Source: Verrucomicrobiota bacterium (lineage in GTDB: Bacteria > Verrucomicrobiota > Verrucomicrobiia > Chthoniobacterales > UBA10450). Taken from it: a DNA stretch of 8,535 bases. Positions 1-6,562 of the stretch are shown in pieces. The position numbers were made by a program, and so were the translations under genes. Positions within the stretch are counted from its first letter, which is position 1. The number at the start of each line of letters is the position of its first letter. The notes under the pieces are model-generated. The model searched no databases and had not been told where the DNA came from. It saw nothing but the letters and a program-made list of their open reading frames with translations. The DNA lies in the NCBI GenBank assembly GCA_003221375.1, contig QHRI01000052.1:1187-9721 (forward strand), in the 5' to 3' direction.

Positions 1-875
1 CAATGTACGGCGATATCGAAACGCTCTGGCGCACGACTCTAGCGAGAAATCCTGGTTGTTGGATGGCTCACAACAATTTGGGCATCGCGTTGTTCGAAAA
101 AGGCCAGCTAGACGAGGCGATTGCGCATTACCGGACAACGTTGCAAATGCAGCCCAACTTTTGGGATGCCGATTACAATCTAGGCAGCGCTCTTCTCGGT
201 AAAGGCGAAGTGGACGAGGCAATCTTGTATTGCGATAAGGCGGTCGCGAGGCAACCGAATGATCCAGATGCTCAGGTGGCTTTGGCCAATGCTCTGCTTC
301 AGAAGAAACGAATCGACGATTCGATCGTTCACTATCAAAAAGCGGTGGCAATACGCCCCGACTACTTTCTTGCTCGTTACGGTCTTGGCCATGCTCTGCT
401 TGAGAAGGGCCAACTCGACGGTGCAATCGAGCATTTTCGAGCTGCCTTATTAATTAGGCCAGACCATCCGGACTGTCACACCACCCTCGCCATTGCCCTT
501 GATGAAAGCGGCCAGTTTGCGGAGGCTATCGGCCATTACGAAAGGGCCGCGGTTATTTCTCCTCAATCGGTGTCGGCCCTAGCCAATCTGGCGTGGTTGC
601 TGGAGACATGTCCGGATGCATCGTTCCGCGACGGATTCAAGGCGATCCAACTTGCTCGACAAGCCGATCAACTTTCGGGAGGCACCAACGCGCTTGTCCT
701 GCGCACATTGGCCGCCGGATATGCAGAAGCCGGGCAATTTGAAAAGGCGATTGAAAATGCCCGGGCCGCTACGCGGGTAGCACAGATGCAGGGCGATAAT
801 TCCTTGGCTGCGACGCTTGAGCAGGAAATCGCGCTCTATGAGTTAGGGCTACCTTACAGGGAAAGGGTGAAATAA
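1..875 (+). CDS. TPR-repeat protein, C-terminal part (5' truncated by window edge)
   Basis: The visible 290 residues are almost entirely tetratricopeptide repeats, helical hairpins that form protein-binding superhelices. Five consecutive 34-residue units run at about residues 19-52, 53-86, 87-120, 121-154 and 155-188, each with the usual LG/A-x(3)-G-x-x-x-EAI and final P pattern. A linker follows with the signature LLETCPD then R-x-G-x-KAIQLA (about 199-220), and a final TPR-like pair (232-262). The frame is open to the left edge, and the first residues already look like the middle of a repeat (ETLWRTTLARNPGCW), so the ATG at 3 is probably internal. From memory, this tail often ends larger bacterial proteins whose N-terminal half is a polytopic membrane glycosyltransferase-like domain; that half is not visible, so the full function is unknown. 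The gene stops with TAA at 873-875 and converges on the phosphatase-like gene. Confidence 0.85.
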   Translation, partial: MYGDIETLWRTTLARNPGCWMAHNNLGIALFEKGQLDEAIAHYRTTLQMQPNFWDADYNLGSALLGKGEVDEAILYCDKAVARQPNDPDAQVALANALLQKKRIDDSIVHYQKAVAIRPDYFLARYGLGHALLEKGQLDGAIEHFRAALLIRPDHPDCHTTLAIALDESGQFAEAIGHYERAAVISPQSVSALANLAWLLETCPDASFRDGFKAIQLARQADQLSGGTNALVLRTLAAGYAEAGQFEKAIENARAATRVAQMQGDNSLAATLEQEIALYELGLPYRERVK

Positions 876-988
876 CTCAAATGACAAAGCACGAATGACG
901 AAGCCTCAACGCGTGCATGCCAACGGTTTTTCCATTATGTCATTCGGGGTTCATTCCATACTCGGCCTTCGGATTTCGTCATTTTCCG
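876..988. repeat. Nested AATGAC inverted repeats in convergent intergenic gap
   Basis: The gap between two convergent genes consists of paired complementary words. AAATGAC (879-885) is matched by GTCATTT (978-984), and CGAATGAC (892-899) is matched by GTCATTCG (939-946). The left side reads as tandem near-copies of an AATGAC-(A/G)AA-GC unit, and the right side holds the reverse complements. The pairs are nested, so the transcript could fold into a long interrupted stem. Because it lies between two stop codons it may act as a bidirectional terminator, but no clear U-tract ends it. It may equally be a dispersed intergenic repeat. I see no coding potential. Confidence 0.6.
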
Positions 989-2180
989 CTAGAGTTCATC
1001 GCGTAGAATTTCGAACACTTTGGTGCTCTCGATTACTCCTTGCAAGGCGTCCGTTCCCGGGCCGTTTCCAAACGCCACGACATCTTCGACAGTGACTAAC
1101 GACGATTTTGTATAAAACGCCGCCGGCTCCGACTGTTCCGTTTGGGATTGTTTGCTCGGGTTTTCATCTTGTTTCCCTGGTATTTTCGCTGCTCCATACG
1201 ATTTATCGCCGTTCGGACCGGTTGCCCAGGTAATCCAAGGCTGACCCGCGGAATTAAAGCCCAGGAGCGCAATGCCGCTATCTTTACGAAAAGGAAATCC
1301 GTTCAGGCTTAATCCGCCAATGGCCACATCGCCGCAGACTATGATGGTTGATTTTTCTCCGCCATAGCTTCGCGCAACGCCAACTGCACGATCTAGCTCG
1401 ACCGTTTGGCCCAGCGTCCTTTCCCCGTTGTTTCCCTCAGCTGCCTTCCGTGCCAGCCCTGCATCAACCACCAGCAGGTACCCGCCAACGTTATATTGGA
1501 GTAGTTGGATTGCTCGCCGCACCATATCTGACAGGCTTGGTTGCTGACTTCTTTCTTCTACCTGGTTCACGAATGCGAGATCCTCTTTACTAAAGACACC
1601 GACCAGTTTCGGACGGCGCCACGCGGGAACTGCGTCTAGCTCGGCTCGGGTTCGAACAATATCGAACCCGTTGCTACGGAGCTGGAGTAAGAGATCGCGA
1701 CTATCCTGTCTTTCTCCGCTTTTCGTAATGGGAAGACTCGACGGGGTGGGCGTAAAAGGCCGCGCTGGTCGGATCGGTGAGCTTTGTGTCCGTTATGAGT
1801 CCTGTGGCACGCCCGTATTCCCGCGCTAACTCAATGATGGTCTTGATTGCTTTTCCGTCTCCGTTGATTGCAACGGCGCGATTGGCCACTCTTTCGCCAG
1901 TCGCAATTGCGGTTGCGGCGGCTGCCTGGTCCGGAGCGGCAAAATCTTTCGAATAGTTCATCACCAAAGCTGCATGAGGCATCGAATCCAGGTTCAGGCG
2001 TGTGCCAGCGCCAGCAGCATAGGTGCGGCTGGGGGCAAGCCGAGCGGGGGAAAGGCCTTCTCCGACAAACAGAATAATTCCGAAAGGCTTCCGAATCACC
2101 CAGTGCTGGAAATAAAGAACGCCAATTCCAGCAAAGGCGAGGAGACAAAAAAGTGCCAGTAACTGGTTACGCCACTTCAT
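989..2180 (-). pseudogene. Alkaline phosphatase-fold protein, frameshifted, active-site residues replaced
   Basis: Two reading frames together make one alkaline phosphatase-superfamily protein of about 397 residues. The first part (2180 to about 1743) starts with a membrane anchor or signal (LLALFCLLAFAGIGVLYF, residues 7-24), then IILFVGEGLSPARL, DQAAAATAIATG and GLITDTKLTDPTSAAFYAH. The second part (about 1741 to 989) continues with LVGVFSKEDL, GGYLLVVDAGLARKAAEG, STIIVCGDVAIGGLSL and VEDVVAFGNGPG. These line up in order with the family blocks, but key residues differ. By E. coli PhoA numbering from memory: D51 is Glu, the nucleophile S102 is Gln, E322 is Asp, D327 is Arg, H331 is Glu, H370 is Val and H412 is Val. 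Only D153, T155 and D369 equivalents remain, so hydrolysis is unlikely. The frame breaks at a C4 run (1743-1746); without one C it would read FYAHPSSLPITKSG and stay open to the TAG at 989-991. The start ATG at 2180 has AGGGA five bases upstream. The alternative TTG at 2216 would lie inside a repeat. It may be a true pseudogene or a sequencing error in an intact pseudoenzyme gene. Confidence 0.75.
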
Positions 2181-2185
2181 TATCT

Positions 2186-2190
2186 TCCCT
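2186..2190 (-). promoter_or_regulatory. Ribosome binding site of the phosphatase-like gene
   Basis: AGGGA on the minus strand lies five bases before the ATG at 2180. This supports that start over the TTG at 2216. The site directly abuts the end of the GTAG-GGCGG repeat, so the repeat forms the 5' leader of this gene. Confidence 0.55.
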
Positions 2191-2213
2191 GTAGTGGCGG
2201 TCTGTGGCCGCCG
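2190..2213. repeat. GTAG-GGCGG palindromic repeat, copy 1
   Basis: TGTAGTGGCGGTCTGTGGCC followed by GCCG forms a small palindrome: GGCGG (2196-2200) pairs with CCGCC (2208-2212) around a seven-base loop. Its opening TGTAG-GGCGG matches the arms found at 3811-3843 and 5637-5707, suggesting one dispersed family. It lies in the divergent gap between the phosphatase-like gene and gpmI. If gpmI were started at the GTG at 2204, its first codons would be repeat sequence, which argues against that start. Confidence 0.5.
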
Positions 2214-2281
2214 CAAATGCCGCGCTGGAGTTGAAAGAACCGCTTGTCGATCTCCTCATTCATCGGCAAAGTGCGCGACGT

Positions 2282-3814
2282 ATGGCTGGTCCGGTAATGC
2301 TTATCATTCGTGACGGCTGGGGCATTAATCCGGCAGGCAAGAACAAGCGCAAGGAAAATGGGGATGCAGCCCTTCTCGCGTCGACTCCATTTCATGACAA
2401 GCTTTACCGGGATTATCCAGGCTCCAAATTGAGCGCAAGTGGAGCTGACGTTGGTCTGCCGGAAGGACAAATGGGCAATTCAGAAGTCGGCCACCTTAAC
2501 CTGGGAGCCGGCCGGATCGTTTACCAGGACCTGACGCGAATTAACAAGGCAATCAAAGGGGGCGAACTAACGCGTAATCGCGTTTTGCAGGAAACCTTTG
2601 CCAAGGCGCGCGGTCATCGGTTTCATTTGCTGGGGTTGGTTTCAGACGGCGGTGTGCACAGCCACTACTCGCACATGGTTGCGCTTGCGGACGCGGCGCA
2701 TGACGCAGGCGTTACCGAAATCTTCGTTCATGCGTTCACCGACGGGCGCGACACCTCACCGACCGGTGGCGCCCGTTATCTAAAGACTTGCGAGAAAGAA
2801 CTGGAGAAAAGCGGAGGGCAAATTGTCACGGTTGTGGGCCGGTATTTTGCAATGGATCGCGATCGGCGCTGGGACCGCACCAAGAAAGCGTGGGACGCGG
2901 TCGTTCTCGGTCGCGGCGAAATCTGCAAATCCTCGCCGTCGGCGGCCGTGGCTGAACAATACAAAAACGGCAAAACGGATGAGTTCATGCCGCCGTTGAT
3001 TTTTTCTTACACAAATGAGCAGCGGGTGAATGATGGCGACGTGGTTTTATTCTTCAACTTCCGCGCTGATCGTGCCCGCCAATTATCACAGGCATTTTTG
3101 CTGAAGGATTTCGATGGCTTTGACCGCGAGGTCTGGCCGCAGGTCCATTTTGTTACGCTAACGCAATATGATGTGACCTATTCTTCTCCCTTTATTTTTG
3201 AGCCGGAAGAGCTCGCCGACATTTTGGGTGAAATCGTCAGCGCGGCCGGCAAACGGCAATTGCGCATCGCCGAGACGGAAAAGTACGCGCATGTGACTTA
3301 CTTTTTTAACGGAGGGATCGAGAAACCGTTTCCGGGCGAGGATCGCAAACTGATTCCGTCACCGAAGGTCGCCACCTACGATTTGAAACCGGAGATGAGT
3401 GCGTTGGAAGTCACCAACGAAGTAGTCGCGCAAATGGCGAACTACGATCTGATTATACTAAACTTCGCAAATCCTGACATGGTCGGCCACACAGGCGTCG
3501 TCGAAGCAGGAATCAAAGCGGTAGAGACGGTGGATAAATGCATGGCGCGGATCATTCCAAGCCTCCTCGAGCTCGACGGCAAAGCCATCGTGACTGCCGA
3601 CCACGGCAATTGCGAACAGATGCGCAATGCCGATGGTTCGCCCAATACCGCGCACACGAGCAACCTTGTGCATTTCATTTACCTGGCCAGCGATGCTGCA
3701 CAATTTCGGTGCGAAGACGGAATTCTCGCCGACGTGGCGCCGACTCTCTTGTATTTACTGGGATTGCCGCAACCGAAGGCGATGACAGGGCACAATTTGC
3801 TTGTGCGTCGGTAG
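2282..3814 (+). CDS. gpmI: 2,3-bisphosphoglycerate-independent phosphoglycerate mutase
   Basis: This cytosolic enzyme interconverts 3-phosphoglycerate and 2-phosphoglycerate in glycolysis and gluconeogenesis, using two Mn ions and a phosphoserine intermediate. Numbered from the ATG at 2282, the metal ligand D11 sits in IRDGWG and the nucleophile S67 in GQMGNSEVGHLNLG. GGVHSHYSH (123-131) carries the substrate-binding His. FTDGRDTSP (152-160), FRADRARQLS (260-269) and ETEKYAHVTYFFNGG (331-345) follow. The second metal cluster is DMVGH (399-403), TADHGNCE (439-446) and TAHTSNLV (456-463). At 510 residues it has the family's usual length. The frame is open up to a GTG at 2204, but that would add 26 residues ending in RQSARR that are not family-like and begin in a repeat, so I chose 2282. 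No strong ribosome site is seen before it. The TAG stop at 3812-3814 lies inside another palindromic repeat. The gene diverges from the phosphatase-like gene and converges on the nuclease-fold gene. Confidence 0.96.
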   Translation: MAGPVMLIIRDGWGINPAGKNKRKENGDAALLASTPFHDKLYRDYPGSKLSASGADVGLPEGQMGNSEVGHLNLGAGRIVYQDLTRINKAIKGGELTRNRVLQETFAKARGHRFHLLGLVSDGGVHSHYSHMVALADAAHDAGVTEIFVHAFTDGRDTSPTGGARYLKTCEKELEKSGGQIVTVVGRYFAMDRDRRWDRTKKAWDAVVLGRGEICKSSPSAAVAEQYKNGKTDEFMPPLIFSYTNEQRVNDGDVVLFFNFRADRARQLSQAFLLKDFDGFDREVWPQVHFVTLTQYDVTYSSPFIFEPEELADILGEIVSAAGKRQLRIAETEKYAHVTYFFNGGIEKPFPGEDRKLIPSPKVATYDLKPEMSALEVTNEVVAQMANYDLIILNFANPDMVGHTGVVEAGIKAVETVDKCMARIIPSLLELDGKAIVTADHGNCEQMRNADGSPNTAHTSNLVHFIYLASDAAQFRCEDGILADVAPTLLYLLGLPQPKAMTGHNLLVRR

Positions 3815-3843
3815 GCCGCGCTGCAGGGGACTGCCCGCCCTAC
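3811..3843. repeat. GTAG-GGCGG palindromic repeat, copy 2, overlapping gpmI stop
   Basis: GTAGGCCGCGC (3811-3821) is the inverted partner, 9 of 11 bases, of GCCCGCCCTAC (3833-3843), with an 11-base centre. The right arm read on the minus strand starts GTAGGGCGGGC, like the other copies. The left arm supplies the gpmI TAG stop. The gap to the nuclease-fold gene (3815-3875) holds only this repeat and an AT-rich stretch (3854-3872). It could work as a bidirectional terminator between convergent genes, but this is not demonstrated. Confidence 0.5.
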
Positions 3844-3875
3844 CCATGCGCGCGTTTTAATTGCCTTAAATAGGA

Positions 3876-4592
3876 TCAGCGTCCGGCGATAATGTCGTTG
3901 AATGTGATTTCCAATTTTCGATTAATTACTCGTGTCCCGGCCACAGCGATTCGGTGCAAAAGCCGCATGTGAATCTCGGGTGTAGTTTCGTGCCAGATCG
4001 GGTTTCGGACGACTGTGAGTGCACCATCAACTTCTACAAGAGCGCCCCAGCCGACCGGAACCTCCGAATCGCGGAATAACTCCCGAGGCAGAACGAGGAA
4101 ATACAAATTTGCGCAGCGGTAGCGAAGTAATTTGTCGAACTTGGTGCAATCATAGAGGCGATTTTGCAAGGCATGCAACTGCCGCAGGAGTCGCTGGTAA
4201 CCGCGGTGGCCGATGACAGTTAAATCAGGCAAATCGAATTCCGGAAATAGAGAATCGCCGTTTCGCAAGTTCGGATAATGGGCGCGAAGGCGCTTTTCGA
4301 GAAGCTGACGGCGTTGGCAGATCGTTTCGAGCTGCTGGCGAGCAGCGTGGCTCACGCAATTATCTCGCCGCAGATCGCACAGTGCCTGTTTACATTCGAA
4401 GATTGCTGTCGATCCAATTTTCTCAGGCGTCAGTCGGTACGCGGCGATGTCGGCACGATATCGGCATTTTGGCAGACTCACCTCCATTGCGCACGCTGAG
4501 TACCCTTGGGCCTGTGCCCAGAGAAACGCTAGCCGCTTCAATCGAGCGTGTCTCTCCGTTTCGCCGCCGGCGCGCTTTATTCCCGCAACCAT
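3876..4592 (-). CDS. PD-(D/E)XK nuclease-fold protein, MmcB-like, with internal insertion
   Basis: No function is assigned with certainty. Numbered from the ATG at 4592, the N-terminal part shows a restriction-endonuclease-like pattern: HARLKRLAFLWAQAQGY (15-31), E37 at the end of a strand, RYRAD with D48, then IFECKQ with E66 and K68, and D73/D77 in LCDLRRDN. This E...D...ExK layout matches PD-(D/E)XK nucleases. The RAD...E-x-K...D-x-R-x-D order, with a later strand ANLYFLVLPRELF (161-173) and GALVEVDGALTVVRNP (183-198), resembles the MmcB family, which is implicated in DNA repair. MmcB-type proteins are about 150 residues; this one is 238, mainly through an extra, mostly helical segment at about 80-155, rich in Arg, Gln and Leu. 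The gene overlaps the hemB end by 16 bases, implying translational coupling and co-transcription. A TTG at 4613 would add seven residues and is less likely. Its partner, substrate and activity are unknown. Confidence 0.7.
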   Translation of the reverse strand: MVAGIKRAGGETERHARLKRLAFLWAQAQGYSACAMEVSLPKCRYRADIAAYRLTPEKIGSTAIFECKQALCDLRRDNCVSHAARQQLETICQRRQLLEKRLRAHYPNLRNGDSLFPEFDLPDLTVIGHRGYQRLLRQLHALQNRLYDCTKFDKLLRYRCANLYFLVLPRELFRDSEVPVGWGALVEVDGALTVVRNPIWHETTPEIHMRLLHRIAVAGTRVINRKLEITFNDIIAGR

Positions 4593-5563
4593 CTCGCGAG
4601 TTCGCGTGCCCAATAGGTGACAATGATATTTGCCCCTGCTCGCTTAAGCGCAGTCATGATCTCCAGAACGGCGTCGCGTTCGTTCAGAAGCCCTTTCTCG
4701 ACGGCGGCTTTCACCATCGCATACTCGCCACTCACATGATAAACGGCGGTTGGTTTTCCAAACCGCTCATGGACTCGCCAGAGGATGTCCATGTACGGCA
4801 ATGCAGGTTTTATCATCACGATGTCCGCTCCTTCATCGATGTCGAGAGCTACCTCGCGCAAGGCTTCCTTGGCATTGGCAATATCCATCTGGTAAGAGCG
4901 CCGATCACCAAACTGCGGCGGGCTTTCCGCAGCTTCGCGAAACGGTCCGTAGAAGGCCGATGCAAACTTAGCTGCGTAACTCATAATGGCAGTTTGGTCG
5001 AAGCCCGTGGCGTCGAGCGCCGCGCGAATCGCGCCGACGCGGCCATCCATCATGTCACTCGGCGCCACAATGTCTGCGCCAGCTGTAGCGTGAGAGAGCG
5101 CCGTCTTCGCCAACAACTCGACAGTCTCGTCGTTGAGCACGTGGAAATGGTCTCCATCGATGTTTGTGACACCGCAGTGGCCATGACTCATGTACTCGCA
5201 CAGGCAGACGTCTGTGATAGTGACAAGATCCGGGCATTTTGACTTAATGACTCGCAGCGCTTTTTGGACAATTCCGTCTTCGGCGTACGCGCCGCTGGCC
5301 TGTTCGTCTTTTTTTTTAGGAATTCCGAAAAGCAGAACGGCTTGCAGTCCCAGGTCCTCCGCGGCGCGCGCTTCATCGGCAATTTCCTTTACAGGCAACT
5401 GAAAAACGCCTGGCATGCTGGCGATGGGCCTGCGCTGTGCCACCTTTTCACTTACAAAAAGCGGCAAAACGAAATTGTGGACACTCAAATGTGTCTCGCG
5501 CACGAGATTTCGCAAAGCAGGTGAACGGCGCAAGCGACGAGGGCGGTGCACGAGTTCTCTCAC
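4577..5563 (-). CDS. hemB: Delta-aminolevulinic acid dehydratase (porphobilinogen synthase)
   Basis: This cytosolic enzyme condenses two 5-aminolevulinate molecules into porphobilinogen, an early step in heme and other tetrapyrrole synthesis. The 328-residue product has the family's usual length. It opens with the typical RPRRLRRSPALRNLVRET (7-24). The three zinc-binding cysteines C120, C122 and C130 are in DVCLCEYMSHGHCG, so this is a zinc-type and not an Asp/Mg-type enzyme. APSDMMDGRVGAIR (167-180) follows. The two active-site lysines are K199 in SYAAKFASAFYGPFR and K252 (the usual Schiff-base Lys) in MIKPALPYMDI, and YHVSGEYAM (275-283) closes the site. The start is a GTG at 5563. A TAG stands in frame five codons above it, so no longer start is possible, and no clear ribosome site precedes it. 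The GTG is also part of a 7-bp hairpin arm. It diverges from coaX and leads a likely two-gene unit with the nuclease-fold gene. Confidence 0.97.
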   Translation of the reverse strand: MRELVHRPRRLRRSPALRNLVRETHLSVHNFVLPLFVSEKVAQRRPIASMPGVFQLPVKEIADEARAAEDLGLQAVLLFGIPKKKDEQASGAYAEDGIVQKALRVIKSKCPDLVTITDVCLCEYMSHGHCGVTNIDGDHFHVLNDETVELLAKTALSHATAGADIVAPSDMMDGRVGAIRAALDATGFDQTAIMSYAAKFASAFYGPFREAAESPPQFGDRRSYQMDIANAKEALREVALDIDEGADIVMIKPALPYMDILWRVHERFGKPTAVYHVSGEYAMVKAAVEKGLLNERDAVLEIMTALKRAGANIIVTYWARELARWLRE

Positions 5564-5582
5564 AACGCGACGCTACGCGTTG
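5563..5582. repeat. Perfect 7-bp inverted repeat at the hemB start
   Basis: CAACGCG (5563-5569) and CGCGTTG (5576-5582) are perfect inverted copies around ACGCTA. CTCAC (5559-5563) and GTGAG (5589-5593) could extend the stem across a bulge. The hairpin reaches the first base of the hemB GTG, so in the hemB mRNA it could hide the initiation region, or the DNA could bind a dimeric regulator. Both ideas are inference. Confidence 0.45.
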
Positions 5583-5636
5583 CAAAAGTGAGTCGCAAGC
5601 TGCCAGGAGCCAGTTTGCTTGAGTGCCGCCCAGGAT

Positions 5637-5707
5637 GATGTAGCGGCGGGTGTCCTCAGTCGCAGATCTAATTTCGCGTCTGCGCGTAAGGACAGGCGCC
5701 CTACACC
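5637..5707. repeat. Long imperfect palindrome between hemB and coaX (GTAG-GGCGG copies 3 and 4)
   Basis: The left arm (5637-5666) starts GATGTAGCGGCGGGTGTCC and ends CGCAGA. The right arm (5679-5707), read on the minus strand, starts GGTGTAGGGCGCCTGTCC and ends CGCAGA. Most positions match, with a 12-base centre (5667-5678). Each arm looks like one copy of the element at 2190-2213 and 3811-3843. It occupies most of the divergent gap (5564-5743), so any promoters for hemB or coaX lie close to or within it. No convincing -35/-10 pair was found. It may be a REP- or MITE-like dispersed element. Confidence 0.65.
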
Positions 5708-5726
5708 CAAGACGTGGTCGATGGTA

Positions 5727-5732
5727 GAGGAG
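5727..5732 (+). promoter_or_regulatory. Ribosome binding site of coaX
   Basis: GAGGAG lies 11 bases before the ATG at 5744. The spacing is slightly long, but it is the best site present and supports that ATG over the GTG at 5771. Confidence 0.45.
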
Positions 5733-5743
5733 CTTGACGTCGC

Positions 5744-6517
5744 ATGACGTTAGGTGTCTGCATCTTGATCGTGGCGCGTGGCTCAGACTATCTGCTGATC
5801 GATATCAGCAATTCATATGTAAAAATTGCGTTCGCGTCGGCAAAGCGAGTCTTTACGCCGACGCGGATCGTTACCGGCAGTCTTTCAGGTCGTTTCGTCT
5901 CCCGATTTCTTAGAAGGCGAAATGTCGGAAAGGTGGTCGTTTCTTCGGTAGTGCCCGCGAAGAACTCCGCGATTTTAAAGGCTGCGGGAAAAAGGAAGGT
6001 GCTCTGGTTGGATTGGAAGCTGAAGCTGGGCGTTGAGATTGATTATCCCAAGCCGCAATCGATTGGCGCTGACCGGCTGGCGAATGCTGCAGCGGTCACA
6101 GCACTCTACGGCTGCCCCGCCATCGTGGTAGATTTCGGTACGGCCGTGACCTTTGATATCGTCTCAGAGCACCGGGCTTATGTCGGCGGCGTCATTGCGC
6201 CAGGGCTCGAAGCGATGACTAACTTCCTTTATAAGCGAACGGCGCTCTTGCCGAAGCTTTCATTGAAAGAACCGCGACACGCGATAGGTAAGTCGACAAT
6301 CCAGGCAATGTTGTCCGGGGCCGTGTTCGGCTATCGCGGATTGATTCGCGAAATCCTCTCTCAAATTAGAGCGGAGCAATTTCCGCGTAAGAAGGTTCAC
6401 GTCGTGGCCACCGGCGGATACGCGCGACTAATCGCGCGAGGATTACCGGAGATGGGCTTGGTTCATCCGAACCTTACTTTGGAAGGATTGCGCATCGTGG
6501 CGAACCTCAATGGCTGA
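5744..6517 (+). CDS. coaX: Type III pantothenate kinase
   Basis: This enzyme phosphorylates pantothenate with ATP, the first step of coenzyme A synthesis, and belongs to the ASKHA (actin/hexokinase-like) fold. The 257-residue product shows the N-terminal phosphate loop as LLIDISNSYVK (17-27, D20), then SIGADRLANAAAV (106-118) with the catalytic Asp D110, IVVDFGTAVTFDIV (127-140) with D130, YVGGVIAPGLEAM (146-158) and VATGGYARLI (221-230). Length is normal. The loop is unusual: the family normally reads D-x-GNT, here it is DISNS, so Gly and Thr are replaced by Ser. All other motifs are intact, so activity is likely. A GTG at 5771 would give a more typical short N-terminus (ARGSDYLLID), but it has no ribosome site; the true start is uncertain between the two. 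The gene diverges from hemB. The next gene begins 133 bases downstream in the same direction. Confidence 0.93.
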   Translation: MTLGVCILIVARGSDYLLIDISNSYVKIAFASAKRVFTPTRIVTGSLSGRFVSRFLRRRNVGKVVVSSVVPAKNSAILKAAGKRKVLWLDWKLKLGVEIDYPKPQSIGADRLANAAAVTALYGCPAIVVDFGTAVTFDIVSEHRAYVGGVIAPGLEAMTNFLYKRTALLPKLSLKEPRHAIGKSTIQAMLSGAVFGYRGLIREILSQIRAEQFPRKKVHVVATGGYARLIARGLPEMGLVHPNLTLEGLRIVANLNG

Positions 6518-6562
6518 TTTGCAGCCGCTCGGGATACTCGCACCTTACGTTTCTCACGCACG

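Noticed and set aside
2204..2281. N-terminal extension of gpmI from a GTG at 2204
   Set aside because: The extra 26 residues do not look like the family, start inside a palindromic repeat, and the protein from 2282 already has the normal length and start (MAGPVMLIIRDGWG).
3815..3875. Rho-independent terminator after gpmI
   Set aside because: The GC-rich palindrome is present, but no T-run follows it directly; the AT-rich stretch is about ten bases further on, so I kept it only as a repeat.
4382..5242. Long plus-strand open frame of 286 codons opposite hemB
   Set aside because: It is antisense to hemB and the nuclease-fold gene, which have clear family motifs; the plus-strand product has no recognisable domain and is Arg/Cys/His-rich, as expected for a shadow frame.
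5564..5743. Sigma70-type promoters for hemB and coaX
   Set aside because: TTGCTT at 5615-5620 has no acceptable -10 element at the right distance, and nothing better was found on either strand.
5721..5747. Eight-codon upstream frame (MVEELDVA) ending in an ATGA overlap with coaX
   Set aside because: It contains the coaX ribosome site itself and has no ribosome site of its own, so it is probably chance.
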